A DNA stretch of 5,642 bases from Thermoleophilaceae bacterium (lineage in GTDB: Bacteria > Actinomycetota > Thermoleophilia > Solirubrobacterales > Thermoleophilaceae). Positions 1-5,642 of the stretch are shown one piece after another. Below the pieces are notes generated by a model, which was not told the DNA's origin, did not search any database, and saw only the letters and a list, made by a program, of their open reading frames with translations. The DNA is taken from NCBI GenBank assembly GCA_013696905.1, contig JACCXP010000191.1:1-5642 (forward strand), read 5' to 3'. Position 1 is the stretch's first letter. Each line of letters starts with the position of its first letter. The translations under genes were made by a program, and so were the position numbers.

Positions 1-1384
1 GCCCAAGCGCATGCGCGGCGCGCGCGCCGGCGAGGGATCCGGACTCCTCAGGGTCCCGTCCGTCGGAGCGCCCGAGCACCGCGCCCGCCGCGTGGACGCC
101 GTCGGGGAGCTCGTCGGGCGGCAGCAAGGAGTCGGCGCCCGGGTCGTACCTCCCACGGCCGCCCGCCTGGTAGAGCAGCGACGACGCCGGCGCGAACCCC
201 CCGGACACGAGCACCAGGTCACACGGCGTCTCGAGCTCGGACCCCGGCAGCGGGTGCCCGGCTGCGTCGACGCGTGCGAGCAGCGCGCGCTCGACCTTGC
301 CGCGGCCCTCGGCGGCGACGATCGTGGCACCCTCGAGCAGCGCGACGCCATCGTGCTCGAGCCGCGCGCGTGCGGCCGAGGACGGAGGGTCGGGGCGCAG
401 GTCCGCTACGCCTGAGATCGTGACACCCGCGTCGCGCAGGGCCACGGCCGCCTCGATCCCAGCCTCGCCGGTGGTCGCGACGACCGCCGTCGTGCCTGGG
501 GCGAGCGCGTAGAGCGCGGCGAGGCGGCGCGCACCGCCGGCCAGCATGACCCCCGGCAGGTCGTTGCCCTCGAACACCAGCGGCTGCTCGATCGCGCCGG
601 TGGCGACGACGTGCTGCGGCGCGCGCACCTGGTGCAAGGTGTCGCCCTGCCAGACAGCTACCAAGCCGTCGAAGTAGCCGATCGCCGAGGCGGGCGCGAG
701 GAGCTCGACCCCGGCCGCGGAGGCCTGCGCGGCGAGCGTGCGGGCTCGCTCGTGCCCGCCGTCAACGAGCAGCTGGCCGCCGGGCTCGGGACCCTCGTCG
801 ACCAGCACCACGTCGGCACCAAGATCGGCGGCGCGCAGCGCAGCGCTCAGGCCGGCCGCCCCGGCGCCGACGACGAGGACGTCGTCGTGGCGCCGGCGGT
901 ACTCGGTGCGCCAGCGCCGCCCGGGCTGGCGCCGCGCGATGCGCCCGAGGCCGGCGGCGCGCCGCAGCACCTTCTCGTACAGCGGCCACAGCCGCCGCGG
1001 ACGGATGAAGGTCTTGTAGTAGAAGCCGACCGGCATGAACGGACCGCCGACGTGGTCGGTGACGCGCATGACGTCGCGGTCGAGCGATGGCCATGCGTTC
1101 AGGTGCTCGACCTTCATGCCCGCCCGCACCGGCTCGGTACAGGCCCGCACTCCGGGTGCGCCGTCGACCGCGACCAGGCAGTTGGCGCACTGGCCGGCGC
1201 AGCACAGCAGGCCGCGCGGGCGGTGGTACTTGAACGACCGCGAGAACACACGGCGCCCGGAAGCGAACAGGGCGGAGGCGATCGTGTCGCCCTCGAAGGC
1301 GCGCACGCGCTTGCCGTCGAAGGTGAGCTCGAGCTCGCGCGAGCGGTCGATGCGCTCGCCCGGCTGGCGCGGGAGGCGGCTCAT
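1..1384 (-). CDS. soxA: Sarcosine oxidase alpha subunit (SoxA)-family 2Fe-2S/dinucleotide-binding oxidoreductase, N-terminal part
   Basis: The open frame gives 461 residues and continues past the left edge. Residues about 17-92 form a ferredoxin-like Fer2_4 domain with the motif RPRGLLCCAGQCANC. Cys61, Cys66, Cys69 and Cys82 have 2Fe-2S spacing (C-x4-C-x2-C-x12-C). Residues about 95-145 carry the family linker (NAWPSLDRDVMRVTD, then GGPFMPVGFYYKTFIRPRR). A Rossmann fold starts at about 168 with GAGAAG (173-178) and the acidic end VDE (195-197). ATGAIEQPLVFEGNDLPGVM (261-280) and HAAGAVLGRSDG (431-442) are typical of the SoxA/octopine-oxidase group. In characterised heterotetrameric sarcosine oxidases this fold binds NAD+, whereas related dehydrogenases use FAD. 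The folate-binding GcvT half of SoxA would lie outside the window, so a shorter HcnB/OoxA-like enzyme is not excluded. The ATG start is forced by an in-frame stop seven codons upstream (1405-1403); the ribosome-binding site is weak. It is divergent from the IclR gene. The substrate is probably an N-methyl amine, by inference. Confidence 0.85.
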   Translation of the reverse strand, partial: MSRLPRQPGERIDRSRELELTFDGKRVRAFEGDTIASALFASGRRVFSRSFKYHRPRGLLCCAGQCANCLVAVDGAPGVRACTEPVRAGMKVEHLNAWPSLDRDVMRVTDHVGGPFMPVGFYYKTFIRPRRLWPLYEKVLRRAAGLGRIARRQPGRRWRTEYRRRHDDVLVVGAGAAGLSAALRAADLGADVVLVDEGPEPGGQLLVDGGHERARTLAAQASAAGVELLAPASAIGYFDGLVAVWQGDTLHQVRAPQHVVATGAIEQPLVFEGNDLPGVMLAGGARRLAALYALAPGTTAVVATTGEAGIEAAVALRDAGVTISGVADLRPDPPSSAARARLEHDGVALLEGATIVAAEGRGKVERALLARVDAAGHPLPGSELETPCDLVLVSGGFAPASSLLYQAGGRGRYDPGADSLLPPDELPDGVHAAGAVLGRSDGRDPEESGSLAGARAAHALG

Positions 1385-1447
1385 CGGCTCACGCTCGAGT
1401 CGTCATCTCGCCGCGGAGGGGCCGGTCGAGGGCGGGAGACGGAGAGC

Positions 1448-1522
1448 GGATGGTAGATGCAGTAATATTGCCGTGTCGGCAACGTCATTGCCGTCAGGGA
1501 CGGTCGCGAGACCATACCATCC
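1448..1522. promoter_or_regulatory. Nested dyad operator/promoter region between soxA-like gene and iclR
   Basis: This lies in the 155-bp divergent intergenic region. It holds a perfect palindrome TTGCCG-TGT-CGGCAA (1468-1482) and a second dyad CCGTC-AGG-GACGG (1491-1503) whose centre is 22 bp away. A further TTGCCG at 1488-1493 makes CGGCAA-N5-TTGCCG (1477-1493). An 8-bp inverted repeat GGATGGTA/TACCATCC (1448-1455 and 1515-1522) flanks the set. The outer repeat and the CGGCAA/TTGCCG pair share one centre, base 1485. On each strand a TTGCCG is followed 21 bp later by TACCAT, which fits a TAnnnT -10 box although the spacing is long. A 15-bp palindrome beside a divergent iclR gene is the usual IclR-family operator arrangement, so autoregulation plus control of the sox-like gene is the likely role. 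Exact promoter boxes are uncertain. Confidence 0.6.
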
Positions 1523-1539
1523 TCCGAGGCGACTGCACG

Positions 1540-2337
1540 ATGCCCACCGCCACCAGAGCCGAAGGACGCCCGATCGCCTCGGTCGGTCGCGCGCTGGCGC
1601 TGCTCGACGCCCTCGCCGAGGATCCCGCGGGCGCGCGCACGCACGAGCTCGCGAGCCGGACTCAGATCAACCAGAGCACGGTCTCGCGACTGCTCGGGAC
1701 GCTCGTCGAGGGCCACGTGGTCGACTACGACGAGACCACCCGGCGCTACCGGCTCGGGTTGCGGCTAGTGACCTACGCCGACGTCGTGCTGTCGGGGCAC
1801 GACGTTCGCGATCTCGCCCGTTCGCACCTCGAGCGGCTTGTCGCGCTGACCGGGGAGACCGCGACGCTGTCGGTGCCCGGCGAGACGCAGCCCTTCACGA
1901 TCGACTTCGTGCCGAGCCCCTCCAATGTCGCGAGCCGGGCAAGGCTCGGGCGGCCGAGCGTCACGCACGCGACCGTCACCGGCAAGGTGCTGCTGGCCTT
2001 CGGGCCGCGCGGCCTCGACCTGCTTGGCCCCGAGCCCTACGAGCGCTTCACCGATCGCACGCCGACCGCCAGGGCCGAGCTGAGCGACGAGGTCGGGCGC
2101 GTGCGCTCCGAGCGGGTCGCCTACTCGCGCGAGGAGCGTGAGCCCGGCCTGAACGCGGTCGCGGCGGCGGTGCTCGGCCACGAGGGCAGGCTCGAGGCGA
2201 TGCTCAGCATCCAGGGGCCCGCCGCGAGGCTCGGCCACCGTCGCATGCGCGAGGTCGCCCCGCTCGTCCGCGACGCCGCCGACGCCGTCGGAGCAGCGCT
2301 CGGCGGGCGACCCGCCGAGCGAGGCCAGGTCGCGTAG
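1540..2337 (+). CDS. IclR-family transcriptional regulator
   Basis: A 265-residue protein, the normal length for the family. Residues about 12-73 form the N-terminal winged helix-turn-helix; the recognition region is HELASRTQINQSTVSRLLGTL, ending with the wing RRYRLGLRL (68-76). Residues about 85-255 match the IclR effector-binding domain, with the conserved stretches VTHATVTGKVLLAF (141-154) and REPGLNAVAAAVLGHEGRL (200-218). The frame is open back to an ATG at 1450, but that start would place the operator inside the gene. The ATG at 1540 is preferred because it follows GAGG (1526-1529) by 10 bases and starts just before the conserved domain. Divergent pairing with the SoxA-like gene suggests it controls amine demethylation. 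The effector cannot be read from sequence, and both activators and repressors exist in the family. Confidence 0.93.
   Translation: MPTATRAEGRPIASVGRALALLDALAEDPAGARTHELASRTQINQSTVSRLLGTLVEGHVVDYDETTRRYRLGLRLVTYADVVLSGHDVRDLARSHLERLVALTGETATLSVPGETQPFTIDFVPSPSNVASRARLGRPSVTHATVTGKVLLAFGPRGLDLLGPEPYERFTDRTPTARAELSDEVGRVRSERVAYSREEREPGLNAVAAAVLGHEGRLEAMLSIQGPAARLGHRRMREVAPLVRDAADAVGAALGGRPAERGQVA
2297..2321. terminator. Strong hairpin in the 3' end of iclR, possible bidirectional terminator
   Basis: A perfect 11-bp inverted repeat, CGCTCGGCGGG / CCCGCCGAGCG, encloses a CGA triloop and lies inside the last codons of iclR, about 14 bases before the stop. It lies between the converging ends of iclR and soxD, about 40 bases past the soxD stop on the other strand, where a bidirectional terminator would be expected. 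There is no U-tract on either side, so it is not a classical intrinsic terminator; high-GC actinobacteria often use such tail-less hairpins. It also encodes ordinary protein (LGGRPAER), so chance self-complementarity in GC-rich coding DNA remains possible. Confidence 0.4.
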
Positions 2338-2358
2338 GACGCGTAAGCCGAGACCGCC

Positions 2359-2676
2359 TCAGCGGGCCGGCGTGCCGGGGGCGATCGGCGCGCCGTGGGC
2401 GCGTCCCGGTCGGCTCTCCTCGTCGGCCCCCGGCAGCTCGGTGCCGAGCACGGCGTTGGTGCGCGTGTCGCGCTCGGCGATGAACCAGCTCCGGCAACCG
2501 GAGCGGTGATACCACCACTCGCGCTGGACGCCCGCCACGTTGACGCGAAAGTAGAGGTAGCGATTGCGCGCTCGATCGGAGGGAGGGGCGTCTGGCCTGG
2601 TCACCGACTCCCCGCCGTAGCCGAAGTCGGTGACCTCACGCGGACCGCAGTGCGGGCACGTCAAGAGGAACGACAC
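2359..2676 (-). CDS. soxD: Sarcosine oxidase delta subunit (SoxD)
   Basis: A 105-residue protein with the SoxD signature: LTCPHCGPR at 5-13, FGYGGE at 18-23, YLYFRVNVAG at 40-49, REWWYHRSGCRSWF at 52-65 and ERDTRTNAVLGT at 68-79. In solved heterotetrameric sarcosine oxidases the delta subunit binds structural zinc through two N-terminal cysteines in C-x2-C and a later H-x3-C. The matching residues here are Cys7, Cys10, His57 and Cys61, so the site is complete. About 25 C-terminal residues beyond the conserved core are low-complexity (Pro/Ala/Gly/Arg). The start is GTG, four bases after the ahcY stop, without an obvious Shine-Dalgarno sequence, so translation is probably coupled to ahcY. No ATG or other start fits upstream. 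Usual partners are soxB, soxA and soxG; here the SoxA-like gene is on the same strand but separated by the opposing iclR, and soxB and soxG are absent from the window. Confidence 0.9.
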   Translation of the reverse strand: MSFLLTCPHCGPREVTDFGYGGESVTRPDAPPSDRARNRYLYFRVNVAGVQREWWYHRSGCRSWFIAERDTRTNAVLGTELPGADEESRPGRAHGAPIAPGTPAR

Positions 2677-2680
2677 GTCG

Positions 2681-4156
2681 CTAGTAGCGGTAGTGGTCCG
2701 ACTTGTAGGGACCCTCGACGGGAACGCCGAGGTAGGCCGCCTGCTCCGACGTCATCTCGGTCAGGCTGACGCTGAGCGCATCGAGGTGCATGCGCGCGAC
2801 CTTCTCGTCGAGGTGCTTCGGCAGGACGGTCACGACCCGATCGCGCTCCTCGGTGGCTCCGAACAGCTCGATCTGCGCCATCACCTGGTTGGTGAACGAG
2901 TTCGACATCACGAAGCTCGGGTGGCCGGTGGCGTTGCCGAGGTTCAGCAGCCGCCCCTCCGAGAGCACGAGCACCGAGTGCCCGTCCGGGAAGACCCACT
3001 CGTCGACCTGGGGCTTGATGTTGATCCGCTCGATGCCCTCCATCCGCGCGAGGCCCGCCATGTCGATCTCGTTGTCGAAGTGACCGATGTTGCCGACGAT
3101 CGCCTGGTGCTTCATGCGCGCCATCTGCTGCGCGGTCAGCACGTCGCGGTTGCCGGTCGCCGTGATGAAGATGTCGCCGGTCTCGACGACCTCCTCGAGC
3201 GTGCGCACCTCGTAGCCCTCCATCGCGGCCTGGAGCGCGCAGATCGGGTCGATCTCGGTCACGACTACGCGTGCCCCCTGGCCGCGCAGCGACTCGGCTG
3301 ACCCCTTGCCGACGTCGCCGAAGCCGCAGATCACGGCCATCTTGCCGCCGATCATCACGTCGGTCGCGCGGTTGATGCCGTCGATCAGAGAGTGGCGGCA
3401 GCCGTAGATGTTGTCGAACTTCGACTTCGTCACCGAGTCGTTGACGTTGATCGCCGGGAACAGCAGCTCGCCCGTCTCCTGCATCTGGTAGAGGCGATTG
3501 ACGCCGGTCGTCGTCTCCTCGGTCACTCCCTTGATGCCCTCGCCGATCGCGGTCCAGCGCTGAGGATCCTCGCCGAGCGAGCGCTGGAGCAGCCGCAGCA
3601 CCTCCTGGAACTCCTCCGACTCCGCGCTCTCGGGGGCTGGCACGGCGCCCGCGCGCTCGAACTCGGTGCCCTTGTGCACGAGCATCGTGGCGTCGCCGCC
3701 GTCGTCGAGGATCATGTTCGGGCCCTGGACGTCGCCGGCTGACTCGCCGGGCCAGCTCAGCGCCTGCAGCGTGCACCACCAGTACTCCTCGAGCGTCTCG
3801 CCCTTCCACGCGAACACGGCTACCCCGCGCGGCTCCTCGGGCGTGCCGTCCGGACCGACGACCGTCGCTGCGGCGGCGGGGTCCTGGGTCGAGAAGATGT
3901 TGCAGCTCGCCCAGCGGACCTCGGCGCCGAGCGCGACGAGCGTCTCGATCAGCACGGCCGTCTGGGTGGTCATGTGGAGCGACCCGGTGATGCGGGCGCC
4001 CGCGAGCGGCCGGCGGTCGCCGTACTCCTCACGCGTCGCCATCAGGCCCGGCATCTCGTGCTCGGCCAGCCGGATCTCCTTGCGCCCCAGCTCGGCGAGC
4101 GAAAGATCGGCGACCTTGAAGTCTGTGGGGGTAAGGACTGCAGTGGTGGTGGTCAA
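2681..4156 (-). CDS. ahcY: Adenosylhomocysteinase (S-adenosyl-L-homocysteine hydrolase)
   Basis: A 491-residue cytosolic enzyme that reversibly splits S-adenosylhomocysteine into adenosine and L-homocysteine, removing the inhibitory product of SAM-dependent methylation. The substrate domain shows [15 protein letters not shown] (59-73), the family signature CNIFSTQD (85-92), ILDDGGD (149-155) and EETTTG (213-218). [11 protein letters not shown] (239-249) holds the catalytic Lys244 and Asp248. The NAD+ domain has GFGDVGKG (278-285) and TEIDP (300-304), followed by [11 protein letters not shown] (355-365). The C-terminus KSDHYRY carries the conserved Lys and Tyr that reach the partner subunit's NAD+. 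An insertion at about 165-205 is the known extra segment of many bacterial, plant and mycobacterial enzymes. The TTG start is chosen because AGGAGG (4168-4163) lies six bases upstream and homology begins just after it; the frame extends 30 codons further to an ATG without family similarity. soxD follows after four bases; the MetE-like gene is divergent. Confidence 0.97.
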   Translation of the reverse strand: MTTTTAVLTPTDFKVADLSLAELGRKEIRLAEHEMPGLMATREEYGDRRPLAGARITGSLHMTTQTAVLIETLVALGAEVRWASCNIFSTQDPAAAATVVGPDGTPEEPRGVAVFAWKGETLEEYWWCTLQALSWPGESAGDVQGPNMILDDGGDATMLVHKGTEFERAGAVPAPESAESEEFQEVLRLLQRSLGEDPQRWTAIGEGIKGVTEETTTGVNRLYQMQETGELLFPAINVNDSVTKSKFDNIYGCRHSLIDGINRATDVMIGGKMAVICGFGDVGKGSAESLRGQGARVVVTEIDPICALQAAMEGYEVRTLEEVVETGDIFITATGNRDVLTAQQMARMKHQAIVGNIGHFDNEIDMAGLARMEGIERINIKPQVDEWVFPDGHSVLVLSEGRLLNLGNATGHPSFVMSNSFTNQVMAQIELFGATEERDRVVTVLPKHLDEKVARMHLDALSVSLTEMTSEQAAYLGVPVEGPYKSDHYRY

Positions 4157-4162
4157 TGTGTT

Positions 4163-4168
4163 CCTCCT
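4163..4168 (-). promoter_or_regulatory. ahcY: Ribosome-binding site deciding the TTG start of ahcY
   Basis: The minus strand reads AGGAGG, a perfect anti-16S match, six bases before TTG at 4156-4154. This fixes a TTG start over the ATG 30 codons upstream. The site overlaps a short self-complementary stretch: CCUC at 4175-4172 can pair with GAGG at 4166-4163 across a five-base loop, so partial occlusion of the site is possible but the helix is only four pairs. Confidence 0.8.
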
Positions 4169-4181
4169 CGAGAGGTCTACG

Positions 4182-4256
4182 CGGGCCGAGCCCGTGACGG
4201 TCACGTCAAACCCGCCGCGTCGTGCGAGAACGTGGGCGGGCGGCAAGGACGTGACC
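4182..4256 (-). other. Structured inverted-repeat region in the ahcY leader
   Basis: A perfect 9-bp inverted repeat, GGTCACGTC (4199-4207) and GACGTGACC (4248-4256), encloses 40 bases. Within it CCCGCC (4211-4216) pairs with GGCGGG (4235-4240). Next to it, nearer the start of ahcY, is a 5-bp hairpin CGGGC-CGA-GCCCG (4182-4194). At DNA level GTGAC-G-GTCAC (4194-4204) is also a perfect palindrome. A possible -10 box for ahcY is TAGGCT (minus strand, 4277-4272), though without a good -35; a transcript from there would carry all these helices in about 110 bases of leader. I see no match to the known SAH or SAM riboswitch cores. It could be an RNA regulator, an operator for a DNA-binding protein, or GC-rich coincidence. 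Confidence 0.45.
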
Positions 4257-4313
4257 CGAAGTCAACCCAGCAGCCTATCGGTCCATGCCCGTGGAAAGTC
4301 GGCAGCTGAAGGT

Positions 4314-4342
4314 TTGACCGCCACCGGGCGGTCGGCTACCGT
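4314..4342 (+). promoter_or_regulatory. Sigma-70-type promoter with embedded palindrome, for the MetE-like gene
   Basis: TTGACC at 4314-4319 fits a -35 box; after exactly 17 bases TACCGT at 4337-4342 fits the actinobacterial -10 pattern TAnnnT. The predicted transcript would start near 4349, giving a leader of about 30 bases that ends in the ribosome-binding site. Between and overlapping the boxes is a perfect 7-bp inverted repeat GACCGCC-ACCG-GGCGGTC (4316-4333). Its position, over the -35 and spacer and upstream of the predicted start of transcription, favours a repressor operator over an RNA hairpin. Confidence 0.55.
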
Positions 4343-4379
4343 CGCAGCGTCCAGAGCAGTCCAGCAAGGAGAAGAGAGA

Positions 4380-5522
4380 ATGCCGATTCCGACCGAGCTC
4401 GTCGGCTCGCTGCCAAGGCCGATGAAGCTCCAGCAGGCCTACGCCGACCTCGATGACGGGAAGATCACCGTCGAGGAGCTGCAGGCGCTCCAGGAGGAGG
4501 CGGCCAAGGACTCGATCAAGCGGCTAGAGCAGACCGGCGAGACCTACGTGACCGACGGTGAGCAGCGCGAGTCGAGCTTCGCGACCTACCCGATCACGAC
4601 CACCCTGGCGGGCACGGGCCTCGCTCCCAACCTCGCCGGCGACGGCCAGTTCTTCGCGATCTTCGACGACGGCCATCACCGCCAGCTGCCCCGTCTGACC
4701 GGCGGTCCCTTCAGGTACCAGACGTTCGCGTCGGAGTTCGTCGAGAAGAACAAGCGAGACGCGTCGAAGCCCGTCAAGCAGGCGGTGATCGCGCCCTCGA
4801 TGCTGATGCTGCTGTACCCGCTCGAGGAGGAGATCGAGGGCTACCCGCGCGAGCAGTTCCTGAGCGACCTCTGCGACGAGGTCGAGAAGGACATCCGCCA
4901 GGCCTTCGCGGCGGGAGCCGAGCGCGTGTCGATCGACTTCACCGAGGGTCGCCTCGCGAACAAGAACGACTCGCGCAACCCGTGGACGAACAAGGACATG
5001 CTGCAGGAGTTCATCGACCTCAACAACCGGGTGATCGACCGCTTCTCCCCCGGGGAGCGCCGCAACATCGGCATCCACACCTGCCCGGGCGGCGACTGCG
5101 ACTCGGTGCACTCAAAGGAAGTGCCCTACGAGAAGCTGCTGACCAAGATGTTCAACATCAACGCTGGCTACTTCCTCATCCAGTGTGCGAGCGAGGACGA
5201 CAAGGAGAAGGTCTACAAGCTCTGCGGCGAGTACCGCCGCGACGACGCAAACGGCGTGTCGCAGAAGTGCTTCATGGGCGTGATCGACCCGCTGACCCCC
5301 GAGGTGGAGACCCCGGAGCAGGTCAGGGACGACCTGTTGAAGGCGGCCGAGCACATCGGCGCGGAGAACCTGGGCGCGACCGACGACTGCGGCTTCTCGC
5401 CGTTCAGCAGAGACGAGAAGCCCAAGCACGGCTCGCCGGACTTCGCCCGCGACGTCGCGATGCAGAAGATCTCCGCGCGGCTCGAGGGAGCCCGCATGGC
5501 CTCCGAGGAGCTCGGGATCTAG
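4380..5522 (+). CDS. Short core methionine synthase (MetE C-terminal-type, cobalamin-independent family)
   Basis: A 380-residue protein made only of the MetE C-terminal barrel (Meth_synt_2 type); full MetE has about 750 residues with a duplicated N-terminal barrel. Family features include TELVGSLPRP (5-14), YVTDGEQRESSFA (56-68), FTEGR (187-191), IHTCPGGDCDSVHS (232-245), GVIDPLTPEVETPEQVRDDL (300-319) and TDDCGFSPF (334-342). In MetE, zinc that activates homocysteine is held by His-x-Cys, a Glu and a later Cys; here His233, Cys235 and Cys337 match. The Glu position seems to read Gln268-Cys269. The likely reaction is methyl transfer to homocysteine, but the donor (methyl-folate, a corrinoid protein or other) is not evident. 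The ATG follows AAGGAG (4366-4371) by eight bases; the longer upstream frame is antisense to ahcY. The divergent ahcY supplies homocysteine, supporting a methionine-cycle role. Other thiol methyltransfer activities are possible. Confidence 0.87.
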   Translation: MPIPTELVGSLPRPMKLQQAYADLDDGKITVEELQALQEEAAKDSIKRLEQTGETYVTDGEQRESSFATYPITTTLAGTGLAPNLAGDGQFFAIFDDGHHRQLPRLTGGPFRYQTFASEFVEKNKRDASKPVKQAVIAPSMLMLLYPLEEEIEGYPREQFLSDLCDEVEKDIRQAFAAGAERVSIDFTEGRLANKNDSRNPWTNKDMLQEFIDLNNRVIDRFSPGERRNIGIHTCPGGDCDSVHSKEVPYEKLLTKMFNINAGYFLIQCASEDDKEKVYKLCGEYRRDDANGVSQKCFMGVIDPLTPEVETPEQVRDDLLKAAEHIGAENLGATDDCGFSPFSRDEKPKHGSPDFARDVAMQKISARLEGARMASEELGI

Positions 5523-5641
5523 CCGGGGGGCACGACTACCCAAACCCGGGTGCACGCGGCCCACTCGAGGATCGTGTCATGGGGGTCGGGGGAGTCGGCG
5601 GGACCGAGCCAGGTGGAGCTCGCGTGCTCGGATGGTTCGAG
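5519..5641 (-). CDS. C-terminal fragment of an unidentified protein
   Basis: On the minus strand, 40 sense codons enter from the right edge and end at TAG (5521-5519). The residues end in ILEWAACTRVWVVVPPG, and 34 of 40 codons end in G or C, like the neighbouring genes. The plus-strand alternative reading is a low-complexity Gly-rich stretch, so the minus frame looks like the real one. Its stop overlaps the stop of the MetE-like gene by three bases (CTAG), a common compact convergent arrangement. I do not recognise the family from so short a piece, and it may not be a gene at all. Confidence 0.45.
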   Translation of the reverse strand, partial: LEPSEHASSTWLGPADSPDPHDTILEWAACTRVWVVVPPG

Positions 5642-5642
5642 C

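Noticed and set aside
611..1456. Plus-strand open frames across the SoxA-like gene
   Set aside because: They are low-complexity Arg/Ala/Gly readings opposite a minus-strand frame with clear ferredoxin and Rossmann motifs.
1381..1716. Minus-strand frame whose stop overlaps the SoxA-like ATG (ATGA)
   Set aside because: It resembles a coupled upstream gene, but it is antisense to the well-supported iclR, its product has no recognisable motif, and it crosses the operator region.
4157..4246. A 30-codon N-terminal extension of AhcY from an upstream ATG
   Set aside because: The residues lack family similarity and overlap the inverted-repeat leader, whereas TTG at 4156 has an ideal ribosome-binding site at correct spacing.
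4241..4246. A TTGCCG half-site (minus strand) in the ahcY/MetE intergenic region, as a second IclR target
   Set aside because: The hexamer occurs many times inside coding sequence here (for example near 2934, 3089 and 3149), and there is no palindromic partner at the right spacing.
3666..4379. A long open plus-strand frame upstream of and in frame with the MetE-like start
   Set aside because: It is antisense to ahcY, has no family similarity, and the MetE family begins at the ATG at 4380 behind a good ribosome-binding site. Long antisense open frames are expected in high-GC DNA.
4157..4379. Known SAM, SAH or cobalamin riboswitch
   Set aside because: I could not find the conserved core or B12-box sequences on either strand; only unassigned inverted repeats are visible.
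1..5642. CRISPR arrays, tRNA or rRNA genes, insertion sequences, attachment sites
   Set aside because: No spaced direct repeats, tRNA-like cloverleaf, rRNA segments, transposase motifs or target-site duplications were seen on reading both strands.

Overview
The window is about 5.6 kb of high-GC DNA with strong G/C preference at third codon positions. The gene content is a one-carbon (methyl-group) metabolism island. The base composition, the actinobacterial-type S-adenosylhomocysteine hydrolase with its central insertion, and the sarcosine-oxidase-like genes suggest a high-GC actinobacterium. A Thermoleophilia-like lineage is my guess from protein style only and is weakly supported.

Layout, left to right. 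(1) 1-1384, minus strand: N-terminal 461 residues of a sarcosine oxidase alpha (SoxA)-family dehydrogenase, with an intact 2Fe-2S cysteine set and a dinucleotide-binding Rossmann domain; the gene runs off the left edge. (2) 1385-1539: divergent intergenic region with nested dyad symmetries that look like an IclR operator. (3) 1540-2337, plus: IclR-family regulator, with an 11-bp perfect hairpin in its last codons. (4) 2359-2676, minus: SoxD, the small zinc subunit of heterotetrameric sarcosine oxidase, starting at GTG four bases after the stop of the next gene. (5) 2681-4156, minus: AhcY, S-adenosylhomocysteine hydrolase, starting at TTG behind an ideal ribosome-binding site. (6) 4157-4379: divergent control region with inverted repeats in the ahcY leader and a good promoter for the rightward gene. 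(7) 4380-5522, plus: 380-residue core methionine-synthase (MetE C-terminal-type) protein. (8) 5519-5641, minus: C-terminal 40 codons of an unidentified gene whose stop overlaps the methionine-synthase stop tail to tail.

How they may work together (inference): the Sox-type oxidoreductase would take methyl groups off an N-methylated amine such as sarcosine or dimethylglycine. AhcY splits S-adenosylhomocysteine to homocysteine and adenosine, and the MetE-like protein would re-methylate homocysteine to methionine. The IclR protein probably controls the sox-like gene from the shared divergent region. No soxB or soxG lies in the window, so the complete enzyme cannot be confirmed. The least explained parts are the identity of the methyl donor for the short MetE-like protein, the ahcY-soxD pairing, and the structured ahcY leader.
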